From contig NZ_JBNGOZ010000002.1 of the NCBI RefSeq assembly GCF_050589825.1, positions 124,001 through 188,000 on the forward strand: DNA of 64,000 bases, written 5' to 3'. Positions 7,484 through 15,520 of this stretch are shown piece by piece. The notes below the pieces were generated by a model. That model was not told where the DNA came from. It was given only the letters and a program-made list of their open reading frames with translations, and did not search any database. The translations under genes and the position numbers were made by a program. Source of the DNA: Carboxylicivirga longa (GTDB lineage Bacteria > Bacteroidota > Bacteroidia > Bacteroidales > Marinilabiliaceae). Position 1 is the first letter of the stretch, and each line of letters starts with the position of its first letter.

Positions 7484-8626
7484 CTAAATTTCGTGATTCA
7501 CCCCTTTACTTTTGGGCTTAAACCTTGCCTTCGCCAACAAATATCCCAGCGTGAAAGGCATACCAAAGAGCACAGCCACCAATACAATGACCACGAATAC
7601 AATAAGCCATGATATACGTCGCACAAAACGAATAAGATTATCGGTGGTTTCCTCAATCAGCACCTTGCCCGAGACGGTCAAATCCTCTTTCAACAATACG
7701 CGCTGCTCATTTAGATACTTTTGCAAGGCATCGCGCTCATTGGATAGCTCATAGATACTAGATTCCATGCCCCGGTTGAAATCATGCACAAGAGGAGTCA
7801 GCTCCTCACGCAGCCGCACTGCGATGATGCCCATCATCTCGGGCGACTCCTGAGCCACTATGGCCAGGCGATTCAACATCTGCGACAAGGAATCGATGCG
7901 CGCCAGATAAGGCTCCACAAGCGTATCATTCTCAAAGGTTAGTAATAGCAGTTCCTTCTCCCAGGCCAACTGCGACTTAATCTGCTCGTTATACACACTA
8001 ATGCGGTCGGTAAAATCATTCACCACCTCGGCACCGGTACCTATGGTAGTAGTATAAAGCGAATCGGGGATATTCAGGTGCTTTATTAGATGGGGACGCG
8101 TATCCGATTTTGTAAACTGCCAGCCTTGTATTGCTTTAGGCAGGGGATAGTTGTCCACAAAAGATGCCAACTGCTGATAGCGGCTACGATCATTGCTCCT
8201 TCGTGCCAAATCATCGATCTCAACATAAAGATCATGGGCACAGTCCTGCGCCAGATGAGTGTGCTCGCCAAAAACCTCAGCGCCCTCCCCATCAAAATAG
8301 TTCTTCATCTGACGAGCCAGCAACCAGGTATCAACCAGCGATATCTCGGGGTCGGTTTGAAAAGCCGTGCGCGTGCAAGCCGATGTGGCGGCACCTTTCC
8401 ATTTAATGGCTTCGGCACGTATACTCAAATCGCTGCTGAGACCTGCTATGGAATCGGCTGTTTGCACCACCAAGCCACTAAAGGTTTTGTAATAGGAACG
8501 AACAGCCAATCGATTATTCAAATGCTGCGCAGGAAGGGGATCCGTGCCATACTGTGGTTCAAACTTAATTAAAGAACAGGCCGATAAACCCAAGGCAAAA
8601 GCCATTAAAATAATATATGCTCTCAT
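7484..8626 (-). CDS. Lipoprotein with C-terminal membrane helix, unknown function
   Basis: A 380-residue protein. The signal peptide ends in LSAC (Cys17), a typical lipobox. The middle is largely helical with heptad-like stretches (for example residues 225-330), and a strong hydrophobic helix (ISWLIVFVVIVLVAVLFG, about residues 342-359) lies near the C-terminus, followed by a basic tail (KARFKPKSK). A lipid anchor plus a C-terminal membrane helix suggests both ends sit in or near the inner membrane with a periplasmic coiled middle. I do not recognise a family and can assign no function. Confidence 0.7.
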   Translation of the reverse strand: MRAYIILMAFALGLSACSLIKFEPQYGTDPLPAQHLNNRLAVRSYYKTFSGLVVQTADSIAGLSSDLSIRAEAIKWKGAATSACTRTAFQTDPEISLVDTWLLARQMKNYFDGEGAEVFGEHTHLAQDCAHDLYVEIDDLARRSNDRSRYQQLASFVDNYPLPKAIQGWQFTKSDTRPHLIKHLNIPDSLYTTTIGTGAEVVNDFTDRISVYNEQIKSQLAWEKELLLLTFENDTLVEPYLARIDSLSQMLNRLAIVAQESPEMMGIIAVRLREELTPLVHDFNRGMESSIYELSNERDALQKYLNEQRVLLKEDLTVSGKVLIEETTDNLIRFVRRISWLIVFVVIVLVAVLFGMPFTLGYLLAKARFKPKSKGVNHEI

Positions 8627-8753
8627 GGCAATGAATATTGTATTATACTATAAGTGTAGGAAAAAATAAGGGCTAATTTCACCCAAATAACCTTATTATG
8701 ATTGTTGTTAGGCCTTATAAAATTAGCTTTTATTAGTTTTAAGCGCAATAAAA

Positions 8754-8761
8754 TATGTTTG
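8754..8761 (+). promoter_or_regulatory. -7 box of the dipeptidase gene
   Basis: TATGTTTG fits the Bacteroidota -7 consensus TAnnTTTG and lies 34 bases before the ATG at 8796. No clear TTTG -33 box was seen at the usual distance. Confidence 0.55.
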
Positions 8762-8795
8762 AAAGCTACATACTCAAAATTAAAGATGCATAATC

Positions 8796-10409
8796 ATGAT
8801 TAAAAAAACATCGTGCCTGCTATTAATGGCCTTTCTGGGCAGCATTATCGCACAAGCACAAACCTTATCAGAACAAAAAAACAATCCCTTTTTTGGTGAG
8901 ACCTGCACCAGTATAATGGTGGGCAAAGCCGCCACCACCGATGGCTCAGTCATTACCTCGCACACCTGCGATGGCCGTTACCGTACCTGGCTTACAATTG
9001 AAACAGGCCAAACCTTTGACAACGACACTACTACACCTATTTATAAAGGCAAGCTAAAAACTGAAACCCCTTGGGATATGCGCAAGATGCAGCAGGTAGG
9101 CACTATACCACAGGCAAAGGAAACTTACAGCTTTTTAAACACAGCCTATCCCTGTTTAAACGAAAAGCAGCTGGCCATTGGCGAAACGACTTTTGTGGGA
9201 CCCGAAGAGTTGGTGAATGAAAAAGGCATGTTCCTGATTGAAGAGCTGCAGCGCATTGCGCTGGAACGCTGCTCGACTGCGCGCGATGCCATTCAACTAA
9301 TTGGTGAACTGATTGAAGAATATGGTTACGGCGACTGGGGCGAATGTATTACCATAGCGGACAAAAAGGAAGTATGGCAGATGGAAATTGTGGGCGAAGG
9401 GCCAGATAAGATTGGTGGTATCTGGGCGGCGCAGCGCATTCCTGACGGGCATGTGGGCGTATCGGCCAACATATCGCGCATCGGCGAAATAGACCTTAAA
9501 GACAAAGACCATTATATGGCTTCGAAGAATGTGAAAACGGCCGCCAAGAAGCTGGGGCGCTGGGACGGAAAGAAACCCTTTAAATTCTGGAAAGCCTATG
9601 GCGATGTGGAGAAGCCTTTTAAAATTCGCGAATATTTCATTTTGAACGCATTGGCTCCTTCATTAAATCTTGATTTTAATGCTAATGAACTACCCTTTTC
9701 AGTAAAGCCCGATAAAAAAGTGTCGGTGCAGGATGTGATGGCACTCTACCGTGAGACCTACGAAGGTACAGCCTACGATATGACACAAAACCTGTTAGTG
9801 ACCAAAAAGAAATACAACGACAAAAAAGAAGAGATTGGCGTTGACACCATTAAGTCACCCATTGCCAACCCATGGATGGGACGCAGTGAGCGTAACCTTT
9901 ACAACCAACTAAATGAAGGAACGGTTGAATTCCAGCGTACCGTGGCTGTTGCGTGGTGCTCTTATTCAGAGATTATACAACTGCGCGACTGGTTACCGGA
10001 CGAGATTGGTGGCATCGCATGGTTCAGCTTTGACAACCCCGGTCAGTCGCCTCGAATCCCTATTTACTCGGGCACGACCCAGCTACCTGAGAGCTTTAAT
10101 TTTTGCGGTCAGAAGCGTTACCGCGAAGATGCAGCCATCTGGCAATACCGCAAGGCTAATAAGCTGGCTACGCTGGCATGGCAATCTACCAAAGACGACT
10201 TTTTGAAAGAAGTCGCTTATTTTGAAGAGAAAGGACTGACAGAAACAAAAGAATTAGAAGCACGCATAGCAAAACTCATTGAAGCGAATAAGCAGACAGA
10301 AGCCAAGGCGCTGCTCAACCGCTACACGAAAGACTTCACAGGTGCCACTATGCTGCGCTGGAAAGAGCTGGAAGAAAAATACTGGACCCGATTTGGATTG
10401 GGTTTCTAA
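8796..10409 (+). CDS. C69-family dipeptidase, exported
   Basis: A 537-residue peptidase of family C69 (PF03577), an N-terminal-nucleophile dipeptidase. An N-terminal signal peptide (MIKKTSCLLLMAFLGSIIAQAQ) is followed by a short propeptide and then ETCTSIMVGKAATTDGS, where the Cys would become the catalytic N-terminal residue after self-processing. Family landmarks further on are WEMRKMQQ-like and AWCSYSEIIQLRDWLP segments. It probably trims dipeptides in the periplasm for amino-acid uptake. It has its own promoter and ends at a large hairpin shared with the convergent antiporter gene. Confidence 0.9.
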   Translation: MIKKTSCLLLMAFLGSIIAQAQTLSEQKNNPFFGETCTSIMVGKAATTDGSVITSHTCDGRYRTWLTIETGQTFDNDTTTPIYKGKLKTETPWDMRKMQQVGTIPQAKETYSFLNTAYPCLNEKQLAIGETTFVGPEELVNEKGMFLIEELQRIALERCSTARDAIQLIGELIEEYGYGDWGECITIADKKEVWQMEIVGEGPDKIGGIWAAQRIPDGHVGVSANISRIGEIDLKDKDHYMASKNVKTAAKKLGRWDGKKPFKFWKAYGDVEKPFKIREYFILNALAPSLNLDFNANELPFSVKPDKKVSVQDVMALYRETYEGTAYDMTQNLLVTKKKYNDKKEEIGVDTIKSPIANPWMGRSERNLYNQLNEGTVEFQRTVAVAWCSYSEIIQLRDWLPDEIGGIAWFSFDNPGQSPRIPIYSGTTQLPESFNFCGQKRYREDAAIWQYRKANKLATLAWQSTKDDFLKEVAYFEEKGLTETKELEARIAKLIEANKQTEAKALLNRYTKDFTGATMLRWKELEEKYWTRFGLGF

Positions 10410-10440
10410 GCCTAGAAAGCAGAAGGAAAATCGATAATAG

Positions 10441-10485
10441 AGGTTCGTATCTTTATTGGAATCGTATTAATAAAGATGCGAACCT
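10441..10485. terminator. Bidirectional hairpin between dipeptidase and antiporter
   Basis: Arms 10441-10457 and 10469-10485 pair over 17 positions with one G-U wobble around an 11-base loop. The arms contain ATCTTTAT and ATAAAGAT. It lies between convergent genes and touches the antiporter stop codon. T-runs are short. Confidence 0.6.
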
Positions 10486-11702
10486 TAATTCTTTGACAAT
10501 AATCTTGGGCCAAACGCTTTGATACCAATCGCACCGAGGGGTGCTGTAGTAACAATACTTAGTACAGCCATGGCCAGAATTATCTGCCCTGTTTCGATGG
10601 GTACAGAACCTAGCTTACCGGCCTCAATTAAAGTAAGGGGCACAGCACCAATGGCGGCCTGCACCGTTGCTTTGGGCCAGTAGGCAATCACACAAAACAG
10701 CTTCTCCTTATTATTAAGTGCCGAGCTCAGCAAGACGATCCACACTCCTGCACTACGAGCAGCAAGCCCCAGCACCAGAAGCAACAATCCGGCACCCAAC
10801 AACTCTGTATCCAACTGATTAATCTGCACTTCAGTACCAATGTACACAAACAGCAGTATCTCAGATAGTACCCATACTTTATTAAATTTGGCCGATAGAC
10901 GTTTTGCCAACTTGCCATAGCGCTCCAATATGATAAAACCAATGGCCATGATGCCCAGAAGGCCTGCAACGGGGATCATGCTTTTTACAGCCTCATACTC
11001 GCACAGCTCATAAAACACCACAGCTACAATCATAAAGATGATGACTTTCTTGGTGTCGCGAATGTGGAAATGTTTAAAGAAGGCCACCAAAGCGATGCCC
11101 AGCAAACACCCCAGTAAAGCACCCATCACAATTCCGGCAGGCACCTGCCACAATAACTGTCCAACATGTATCTCGGCACCGGCCGCTAAGCCCACAAAAA
11201 CACTGAAGATAGTAATAGCAAATACATCATCCACCGAGGCACCTGCCAACACCAGAGTAGGCACTTCTTTTTTCCTTCCCCAGCCTTTATCTTTCAGATC
11301 AAGCATGGTGGGTACTACCACGGCAGGCGATACAGCCGCTATGATAAAGCCCAGCATCCCTCCTTCTATCCAACTGAAATGGAAAATATAATGCGCCATG
11401 GCCATCACCGTTAGTCCTTCGAACACGCCGGGTATAAAACTCATATTAATGGCAGGACGGCCAACCTTATGCAGCGTCTCTCGATTAATACCAAGACCCG
11501 CCCGGATGAGAATAACAAGGAGTGCAGCTGTTTTCAACTCTTTGAGAAGCAACGACACCTCCGGATCCACCACATTGAGCACTCCGGGTCCCACCACAAC
11601 ACCGGCCACAATTAAACCCAGAATACCGGGCAGACGCACTAAAGAAAAAACGTAATAAAGTATTAGTGCCAGGGTGACGATTAAGGCTATGTTGAGGAGC
11701 AT
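10485..11702 (-). CDS. Cation:proton antiporter (CPA family)
   Basis: A 405-residue integral membrane protein with about 12 hydrophobic helices. Marks of the CPA superfamily are the first-helix pattern LPGILGLIVAGVVVGPG, the SPAVVVPTMLDLKDKGWG stretch, and LAGASVDDVFAITIF, whose paired aspartates (VDD) are the likely ion-binding residues. There is no C-terminal TrkA or CBS domain. The protein probably exchanges Na+ or K+ for H+ across the inner membrane. Whether it is Na+- or K+-selective cannot be read here. A spacer with GGTGAATT word repeats separates it from the PhnA gene upstream. Confidence 0.85.
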   Translation of the reverse strand: MLLNIALIVTLALILYYVFSLVRLPGILGLIVAGVVVGPGVLNVVDPEVSLLLKELKTAALLVILIRAGLGINRETLHKVGRPAINMSFIPGVFEGLTVMAMAHYIFHFSWIEGGMLGFIIAAVSPAVVVPTMLDLKDKGWGRKKEVPTLVLAGASVDDVFAITIFSVFVGLAAGAEIHVGQLLWQVPAGIVMGALLGCLLGIALVAFFKHFHIRDTKKVIIFMIVAVVFYELCEYEAVKSMIPVAGLLGIMAIGFIILERYGKLAKRLSAKFNKVWVLSEILLFVYIGTEVQINQLDTELLGAGLLLLVLGLAARSAGVWIVLLSSALNNKEKLFCVIAYWPKATVQAAIGAVPLTLIEAGKLGSVPIETGQIILAMAVLSIVTTAPLGAIGIKAFGPRLLSKN

Positions 11703-11705
11703 ATT

Positions 11706-11840
11706 GGAGAAGGTGAAAAGGTTGAAGAATTGGTGACTGGTGAATTGGGAAACTGATGAATTGGTGAATTGGTGAATCGTTAAATTGCTTCTCTGCTAAA
11801 ATATAAACTCAGTTATTCAGTTTAACAATTCACCAATTTT
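11706..11840. repeat. Degenerate GGTGAATT word repeats
   Basis: The spacer carries about five imperfect copies of TGGTGAATTGG-like words between 11725 and 11777, plus an inverted copy (CAATTCACCAATTT) at about 11825-11838. It is non-coding and the copies vary in spacing, so it is not a CRISPR or a simple tandem repeat. Confidence 0.55.
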
Positions 11841-11847
11841 TCATTAA

Positions 11848-12405
11848 CTAGTTCTTCTTCACATATTTCGTAAGAATGAAGATGGTTTGACCATTAACCT
11901 TACCAACAATATGCTCCGGGTCATCCGCCGCGAGCCCGATATTTCGAACGGGAGTACCTCGCTTAGCAGTAAAACCACCACCTTTAACATTCAAGTCTTT
12001 AATCAATACCACAGAGTCGCCTGCCTTTAACTCTACCCCATTACTATCGATATACTTCAATTCTTCCTCTTCCGCTTTGGCCCATTTCAGTGTGTCATCA
12101 TCCAGGTACAGCATGTCCAGCAAATCCTGAGTCCAGTCGGCCTCAAGCTTGTTCAGCAAGCGATAGGCCATCACCTGCACAGCAGGCTCAGTGCTCCACA
12201 TACTGTCATTCAAACAGCGCCAGTGATTGGCATCCATCGTATCAGGTTGCTCAATCTGCGAACGGCATATTTCACAGCACAAAATGCAATTGGCAACATC
12301 CTCACCCTCTACGGGTGGTACCTTATACACGCCAAGGCCTTCCTTGCTTCCACATAGTTCACATTTGCTTTCGCTTCGCGCCATCAGCGCCTTTTCAATA
12401 CTCAT
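11848..12405 (-). CDS. PhnA (YjdM)-domain protein
   Basis: A 185-residue cytoplasmic protein. The N-terminal part has a zinc-ribbon (CELCGS near residue 16-21 and CILCCEIC near 41-48). The C-terminal 70 residues (GVELKAGDSVVLIKDLNVKG, then TPVRNIGL and TKYVKK) match the PhnA domain. Despite the name, E. coli PhnA/YjdM is not the phosphonoacetate hydrolase and its role is unsettled. The gene begins five bases after the cysteate synthase stop, so the two are almost surely co-transcribed. Whether they work together is unknown. Confidence 0.85.
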   Translation of the reverse strand: MSIEKALMARSESKCELCGSKEGLGVYKVPPVEGEDVANCILCCEICRSQIEQPDTMDANHWRCLNDSMWSTEPAVQVMAYRLLNKLEADWTQDLLDMLYLDDDTLKWAKAEEEELKYIDSNGVELKAGDSVVLIKDLNVKGGGFTAKRGTPVRNIGLAADDPEHIVGKVNGQTIFILTKYVKKN

Positions 12406-12410
12406 TTTAT

Positions 12411-13709
12411 CTATTTTTTAAACAATTGTTTCAATACCTTCTCCACATCGGCCTGCTTAGGCGTGATGTCAAAAACATGCGCGGGCTTCAGGTAAATAAC
12501 CTCTTTCTCAGCCTTAAAACGCTCTTCACCACCACCGGTAATATTCAGCATGATGCAATCATCTTTCTTCACCGTACCCTCTTTCACTGCTTTTATAAGG
12601 GTAGCTGTGGCCACGGCCGCTGCAGGGTGTATATCAATGCCCTCCTTATCACGGAAGAGAAGTCCTGCTTCAGCCGCCTCTTCATTGGTAGCCAACAGTA
12701 CATCGCCCCCGGCCTCTTTCATAGCGTCATACAAACCTCCACTAATAGGATAAGGGGGCTTACGGTTCGACAGTACTTTAGCATCAATCGCTTCCACTTG
12801 CTTACGCGCCTCAGAATCATCGAGGGGTAGCATGGCACGCGAATCAGCTTTCCAGGCATTATGAATAGGTATAAAAGGTGTGTTTTGAGACACCATCAGC
12901 TTCATCAAATTATTACCAAATCGCCCATCTTCAATCAGGCGCTTATTAGCTTCCCAGGCAGCAATGGCTCCCGTACCGCTGCCCACAGCCTGAAAATAAT
13001 ATTGAGGAATGCGACCAATGGTAGTTACCGCCGATAAGGTTGTAGTGCCCATACCATCACGGCGAGCCACATTTTTAGCACCTCCTTCAGCAACAAAGTC
13101 ATCCAGTTCACAAGCCATATTCGACAAATGAATGGCATCAAAATAGTCACTTCCTGACTTAGTCACCACCAGCTTTACGTTGTCATTTATCGGCTCATCG
13201 AACCACATTGCATTCAGGTTATCCTCGGGCACGCATAACAATAAGGGTATGTTATTATCGGAACAAACACGCGCAAAAGCACGGGCAGTATTACCCGCTG
13301 AGGCCACTACCAATACGGTGCCATCTTCAGTATGCAATCTTCCTCCTACCGAAAAAGCTTCGGTTTCCTTAAAGGAGCAGGTACGAAAATTAGCACCTTT
13401 CTCGGGCCAGTAACCACTAAAGGTGATGTGCAAATCAGATAGCCCAAGGTACTGCGCCAGCCCCTCACTCTTGTAGGTAACCGGTGCCGATGAGCCTTGC
13501 AGCATCTTATGCACAGGCAGCCAGTCGGCAAAACGAAATACGCCGTACGATGGGTCTTTCACCTCTATTTGTTTTTTCTCATAGATGGCTCTGATCAAAC
13601 TGGGCTCTTTCTCATTGGGCGCATCCAGTGTCCAGCCTTTGTCTTCAAACTGTACACCGGTTTTAACCGACTCCAGCTTGTAAGGCGTTGCTTTGAATTC
13701 TTTAACCAT
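12411..13709 (-). CDS. Cysteate synthase
   Basis: A 432-residue PLP enzyme of the threonine-synthase fold, resembling archaeal cysteate synthase, which makes L-cysteate from O-phosphoserine and sulfite. The motif CSFKETEAF carries the likely PLP lysine, VVASAGNTARAFA binds the phosphate, and GSGTGAIAAWEANK and NITGGGEERFK are further cofactor loops. In Bacteroidota that make sulfonolipids, cysteate is the head-group precursor, so I infer that role here. The ATG at 13709 is chosen: the upstream TTG at 13736 lies inside the -7 promoter box. It is first in an operon with the PhnA-domain gene. Confidence 0.82.
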   Translation of the reverse strand: MVKEFKATPYKLESVKTGVQFEDKGWTLDAPNEKEPSLIRAIYEKKQIEVKDPSYGVFRFADWLPVHKMLQGSSAPVTYKSEGLAQYLGLSDLHITFSGYWPEKGANFRTCSFKETEAFSVGGRLHTEDGTVLVVASAGNTARAFARVCSDNNIPLLLCVPEDNLNAMWFDEPINDNVKLVVTKSGSDYFDAIHLSNMACELDDFVAEGGAKNVARRDGMGTTTLSAVTTIGRIPQYYFQAVGSGTGAIAAWEANKRLIEDGRFGNNLMKLMVSQNTPFIPIHNAWKADSRAMLPLDDSEARKQVEAIDAKVLSNRKPPYPISGGLYDAMKEAGGDVLLATNEEAAEAGLLFRDKEGIDIHPAAAVATATLIKAVKEGTVKKDDCIMLNITGGGEERFKAEKEVIYLKPAHVFDITPKQADVEKVLKQLFKK

Positions 13710-13733
13710 AGTAACGTAGTGTTCTTTGAGCCA

Positions 13734-13741
13734 CAAAAATA
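13734..13741 (-). promoter_or_regulatory. -7 box of the cysteate synthase operon
   Basis: On the minus strand this reads TATTTTTG, a perfect TAnnTTTG. It places the transcript start a few bases downstream, leaving a leader of roughly 20 bases before the ATG at 13709 and ruling out the longer TTG-started frame. Confidence 0.65.
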
Positions 13742-13923
13742 GAAGTTTTTAAGCGGCATGGTAAATAATCAACCATAAAAACATAGTGTTTTCATAGATT
13801 AGAAGCACAGCGAACTAGTTAACAAGCTATTACATAAAGTATCATGATCGATAGAACCATTGCTTTTAAACAATATTTAACCGATTCTTACACCAGCATG
13901 CCGTGCGCTAACGCTTCATTTAA

Positions 13924-13931
13924 TAGCTTTG
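13924..13931 (+). promoter_or_regulatory. -7 box of the sulfatase gene
   Basis: TAGCTTTG fits TAnnTTTG and lies 25 bases before the ATG at 13957. The -33 element is not clear. Confidence 0.5.
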
Positions 13932-13956
13932 TTCTTGAATCCTATTATTTGACTTA

Positions 13957-15450
13957 ATGAAACTACGCTTCTTAATATTGTTCATTGCTTTTATTGCGGT
14001 ATTTATCATCGGATGCCAGGAGAAAACGGCCACAGTAGCACCTAATATCATTTATATTCTGGCCGATGACATGGGATATGGCGATGTAAAGGCTTTAAAT
14101 GCCAATTCAAAGATTCCGACGCCAAACCTTGATCAACTGGCTAAAGAAGGCATCACATTTACCGATGCACACAGTAACTCGGCCGTATGTACACCCACCC
14201 GCTATGGCACGCTAACCGGACAATACAGCTTCCGAAGCCGTTTGAAAAGTGGCGTATTGGTTGGGCATGAACCCTCACTGATTGAAAGGCACACGCCAAC
14301 TGTCGCTACGCTCCTAAAGGCAGCTGATTACCAAACAGCATGTGTGGGCAAATGGCACCTGGGACTCAACTGGGCCAAAAAAGACACAAGCCAGCCCCTG
14401 TTTCACGGTGGTAACCTGTGGGACATCTTCCACACCGAAAATGTTGACTATGCGGCTCGTGTAAGCGGCGGCCCATGTGATTTGGGCTTTGACTACTCAT
14501 TCATCATTCCGGCCTCACTGGATATTGCCCCGTATGTCTACCTGGAAAATGATCGTCCAACGGCAGCTGTCACGCGTCAGGTTCCTTTTTTCAAGGATGA
14601 AAGTGCCCGTGGCATCTGGTACCGCAGAGGCGATGTAGCCGAAGATTTTGATCACACCAAGGTGTTGCAAACAATCACCCAAAAAGCGATTGATTTTATA
14701 ACCAACAGCGAACGTTCTCAACCCTTCTTTTTGTACTTTCCACTAACATCGCCCCACACCCCATGGTTTCCCAGCGAGGAATTCAAAGGTCGATCAGACG
14801 CTGGCGTTTATGGCGATTTTGTAGCCATGACCGACGATGTGCTTGGCCAAATTATGACGACTCTGGAAAAAGCAGGCATAGCCGATAACACCTTACTGAT
14901 TTTCACTTCCGATAATGGAGCTTCGTGGCTACCAGCTGAAATTGAAGAATTTGAGCATCGCGCCAACGGACCTTATAATGGCATGAAATCGGATGTATGG
15001 GAAGGCGGCCATCGTGTGCCGATGATTGCCCGCTGGCCCAAAGCCATTAAAGCGGGTCAAAAAAGTGATGTACTCATCTGCTCAACCGACTTAATGGCTA
15101 CCTGCGCTGAACTAAGCGGCCAGGCAACACCAGAAACAGCTGTGGACAGTTACTCATTCCTCTCCGCTTTAAAAGGTAATCCTAGTAACAACAAAGAAAG
15201 AGTGGTGGTTCATCATTCTGTAAATGGAACCTTTGCCATCCGCAAAGGGGACTGGAAGCTGATTGACGCCAAAGGTTCCGGCGGCTGGAGTTTACCGGAA
15301 GATAAATGCCCGGAGGCTCCCCCTCAACAACTTTACAATCTGGAGACAGATAAGGCCGAAACCAACAATTTATATAGCGAATATTCGGAAATTGTAAAGG
15401 AGCTCAATGCTCTTCTACACCCCTATAAGGCCGGCAACGAGGCCAAATAG
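13957..15450 (+). CDS. Arylsulfatase-family lipoprotein (S1 family)
   Basis: A 497-residue sulfatase. The signal peptide ends in FIIGC, a lipobox at about Cys21. NIIYILADDMGYGD holds the metal-binding aspartates, and CTPTRYGTLTGQ is the C-x-P-x-R site whose Cys is converted to formylglycine by an anaerobic sulfatase-maturing enzyme (not in this window). GKWHLG and TSDNGA supply further active-site residues. It would remove sulfate esters from glycans or lipids at the cell surface. It is not in a polysaccharide utilisation locus here: no SusC/SusD or glycoside hydrolase is adjacent, so the substrate is open. Confidence 0.9.
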   Translation: MKLRFLILFIAFIAVFIIGCQEKTATVAPNIIYILADDMGYGDVKALNANSKIPTPNLDQLAKEGITFTDAHSNSAVCTPTRYGTLTGQYSFRSRLKSGVLVGHEPSLIERHTPTVATLLKAADYQTACVGKWHLGLNWAKKDTSQPLFHGGNLWDIFHTENVDYAARVSGGPCDLGFDYSFIIPASLDIAPYVYLENDRPTAAVTRQVPFFKDESARGIWYRRGDVAEDFDHTKVLQTITQKAIDFITNSERSQPFFLYFPLTSPHTPWFPSEEFKGRSDAGVYGDFVAMTDDVLGQIMTTLEKAGIADNTLLIFTSDNGASWLPAEIEEFEHRANGPYNGMKSDVWEGGHRVPMIARWPKAIKAGQKSDVLICSTDLMATCAELSGQATPETAVDSYSFLSALKGNPSNNKERVVVHHSVNGTFAIRKGDWKLIDAKGSGGWSLPEDKCPEAPPQQLYNLETDKAETNNLYSEYSEIVKELNALLHPYKAGNEAK

Positions 15451-15467
15451 TTACAATTACAACCACC

Positions 15468-15501
15468 AAAAACGGCTGCTCCATCAGGAACAGCCGTTTT
15501 T
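15468..15501. terminator. Bidirectional intrinsic terminator
   Basis: AAAAACGGCTG (15468-15478) pairs perfectly with CAGCCGTTTTT (15491-15501). The A-run on one side and T-run on the other make it work for both the sulfatase and the convergent acyl-CoA dehydrogenase. Confidence 0.85.
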
Positions 15502-15520
15502 ATTTTATATCTAAACATTG

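Noticed and set aside
8090..8572. 160-codon plus-strand ORF inside the lipoprotein gene
   Set aside because: It is opposite a convincing lipoprotein gene and the translation looks like a shadow.
11706..11840. CRISPR array
   Set aside because: The repeats are short, variable and without regular spacers.
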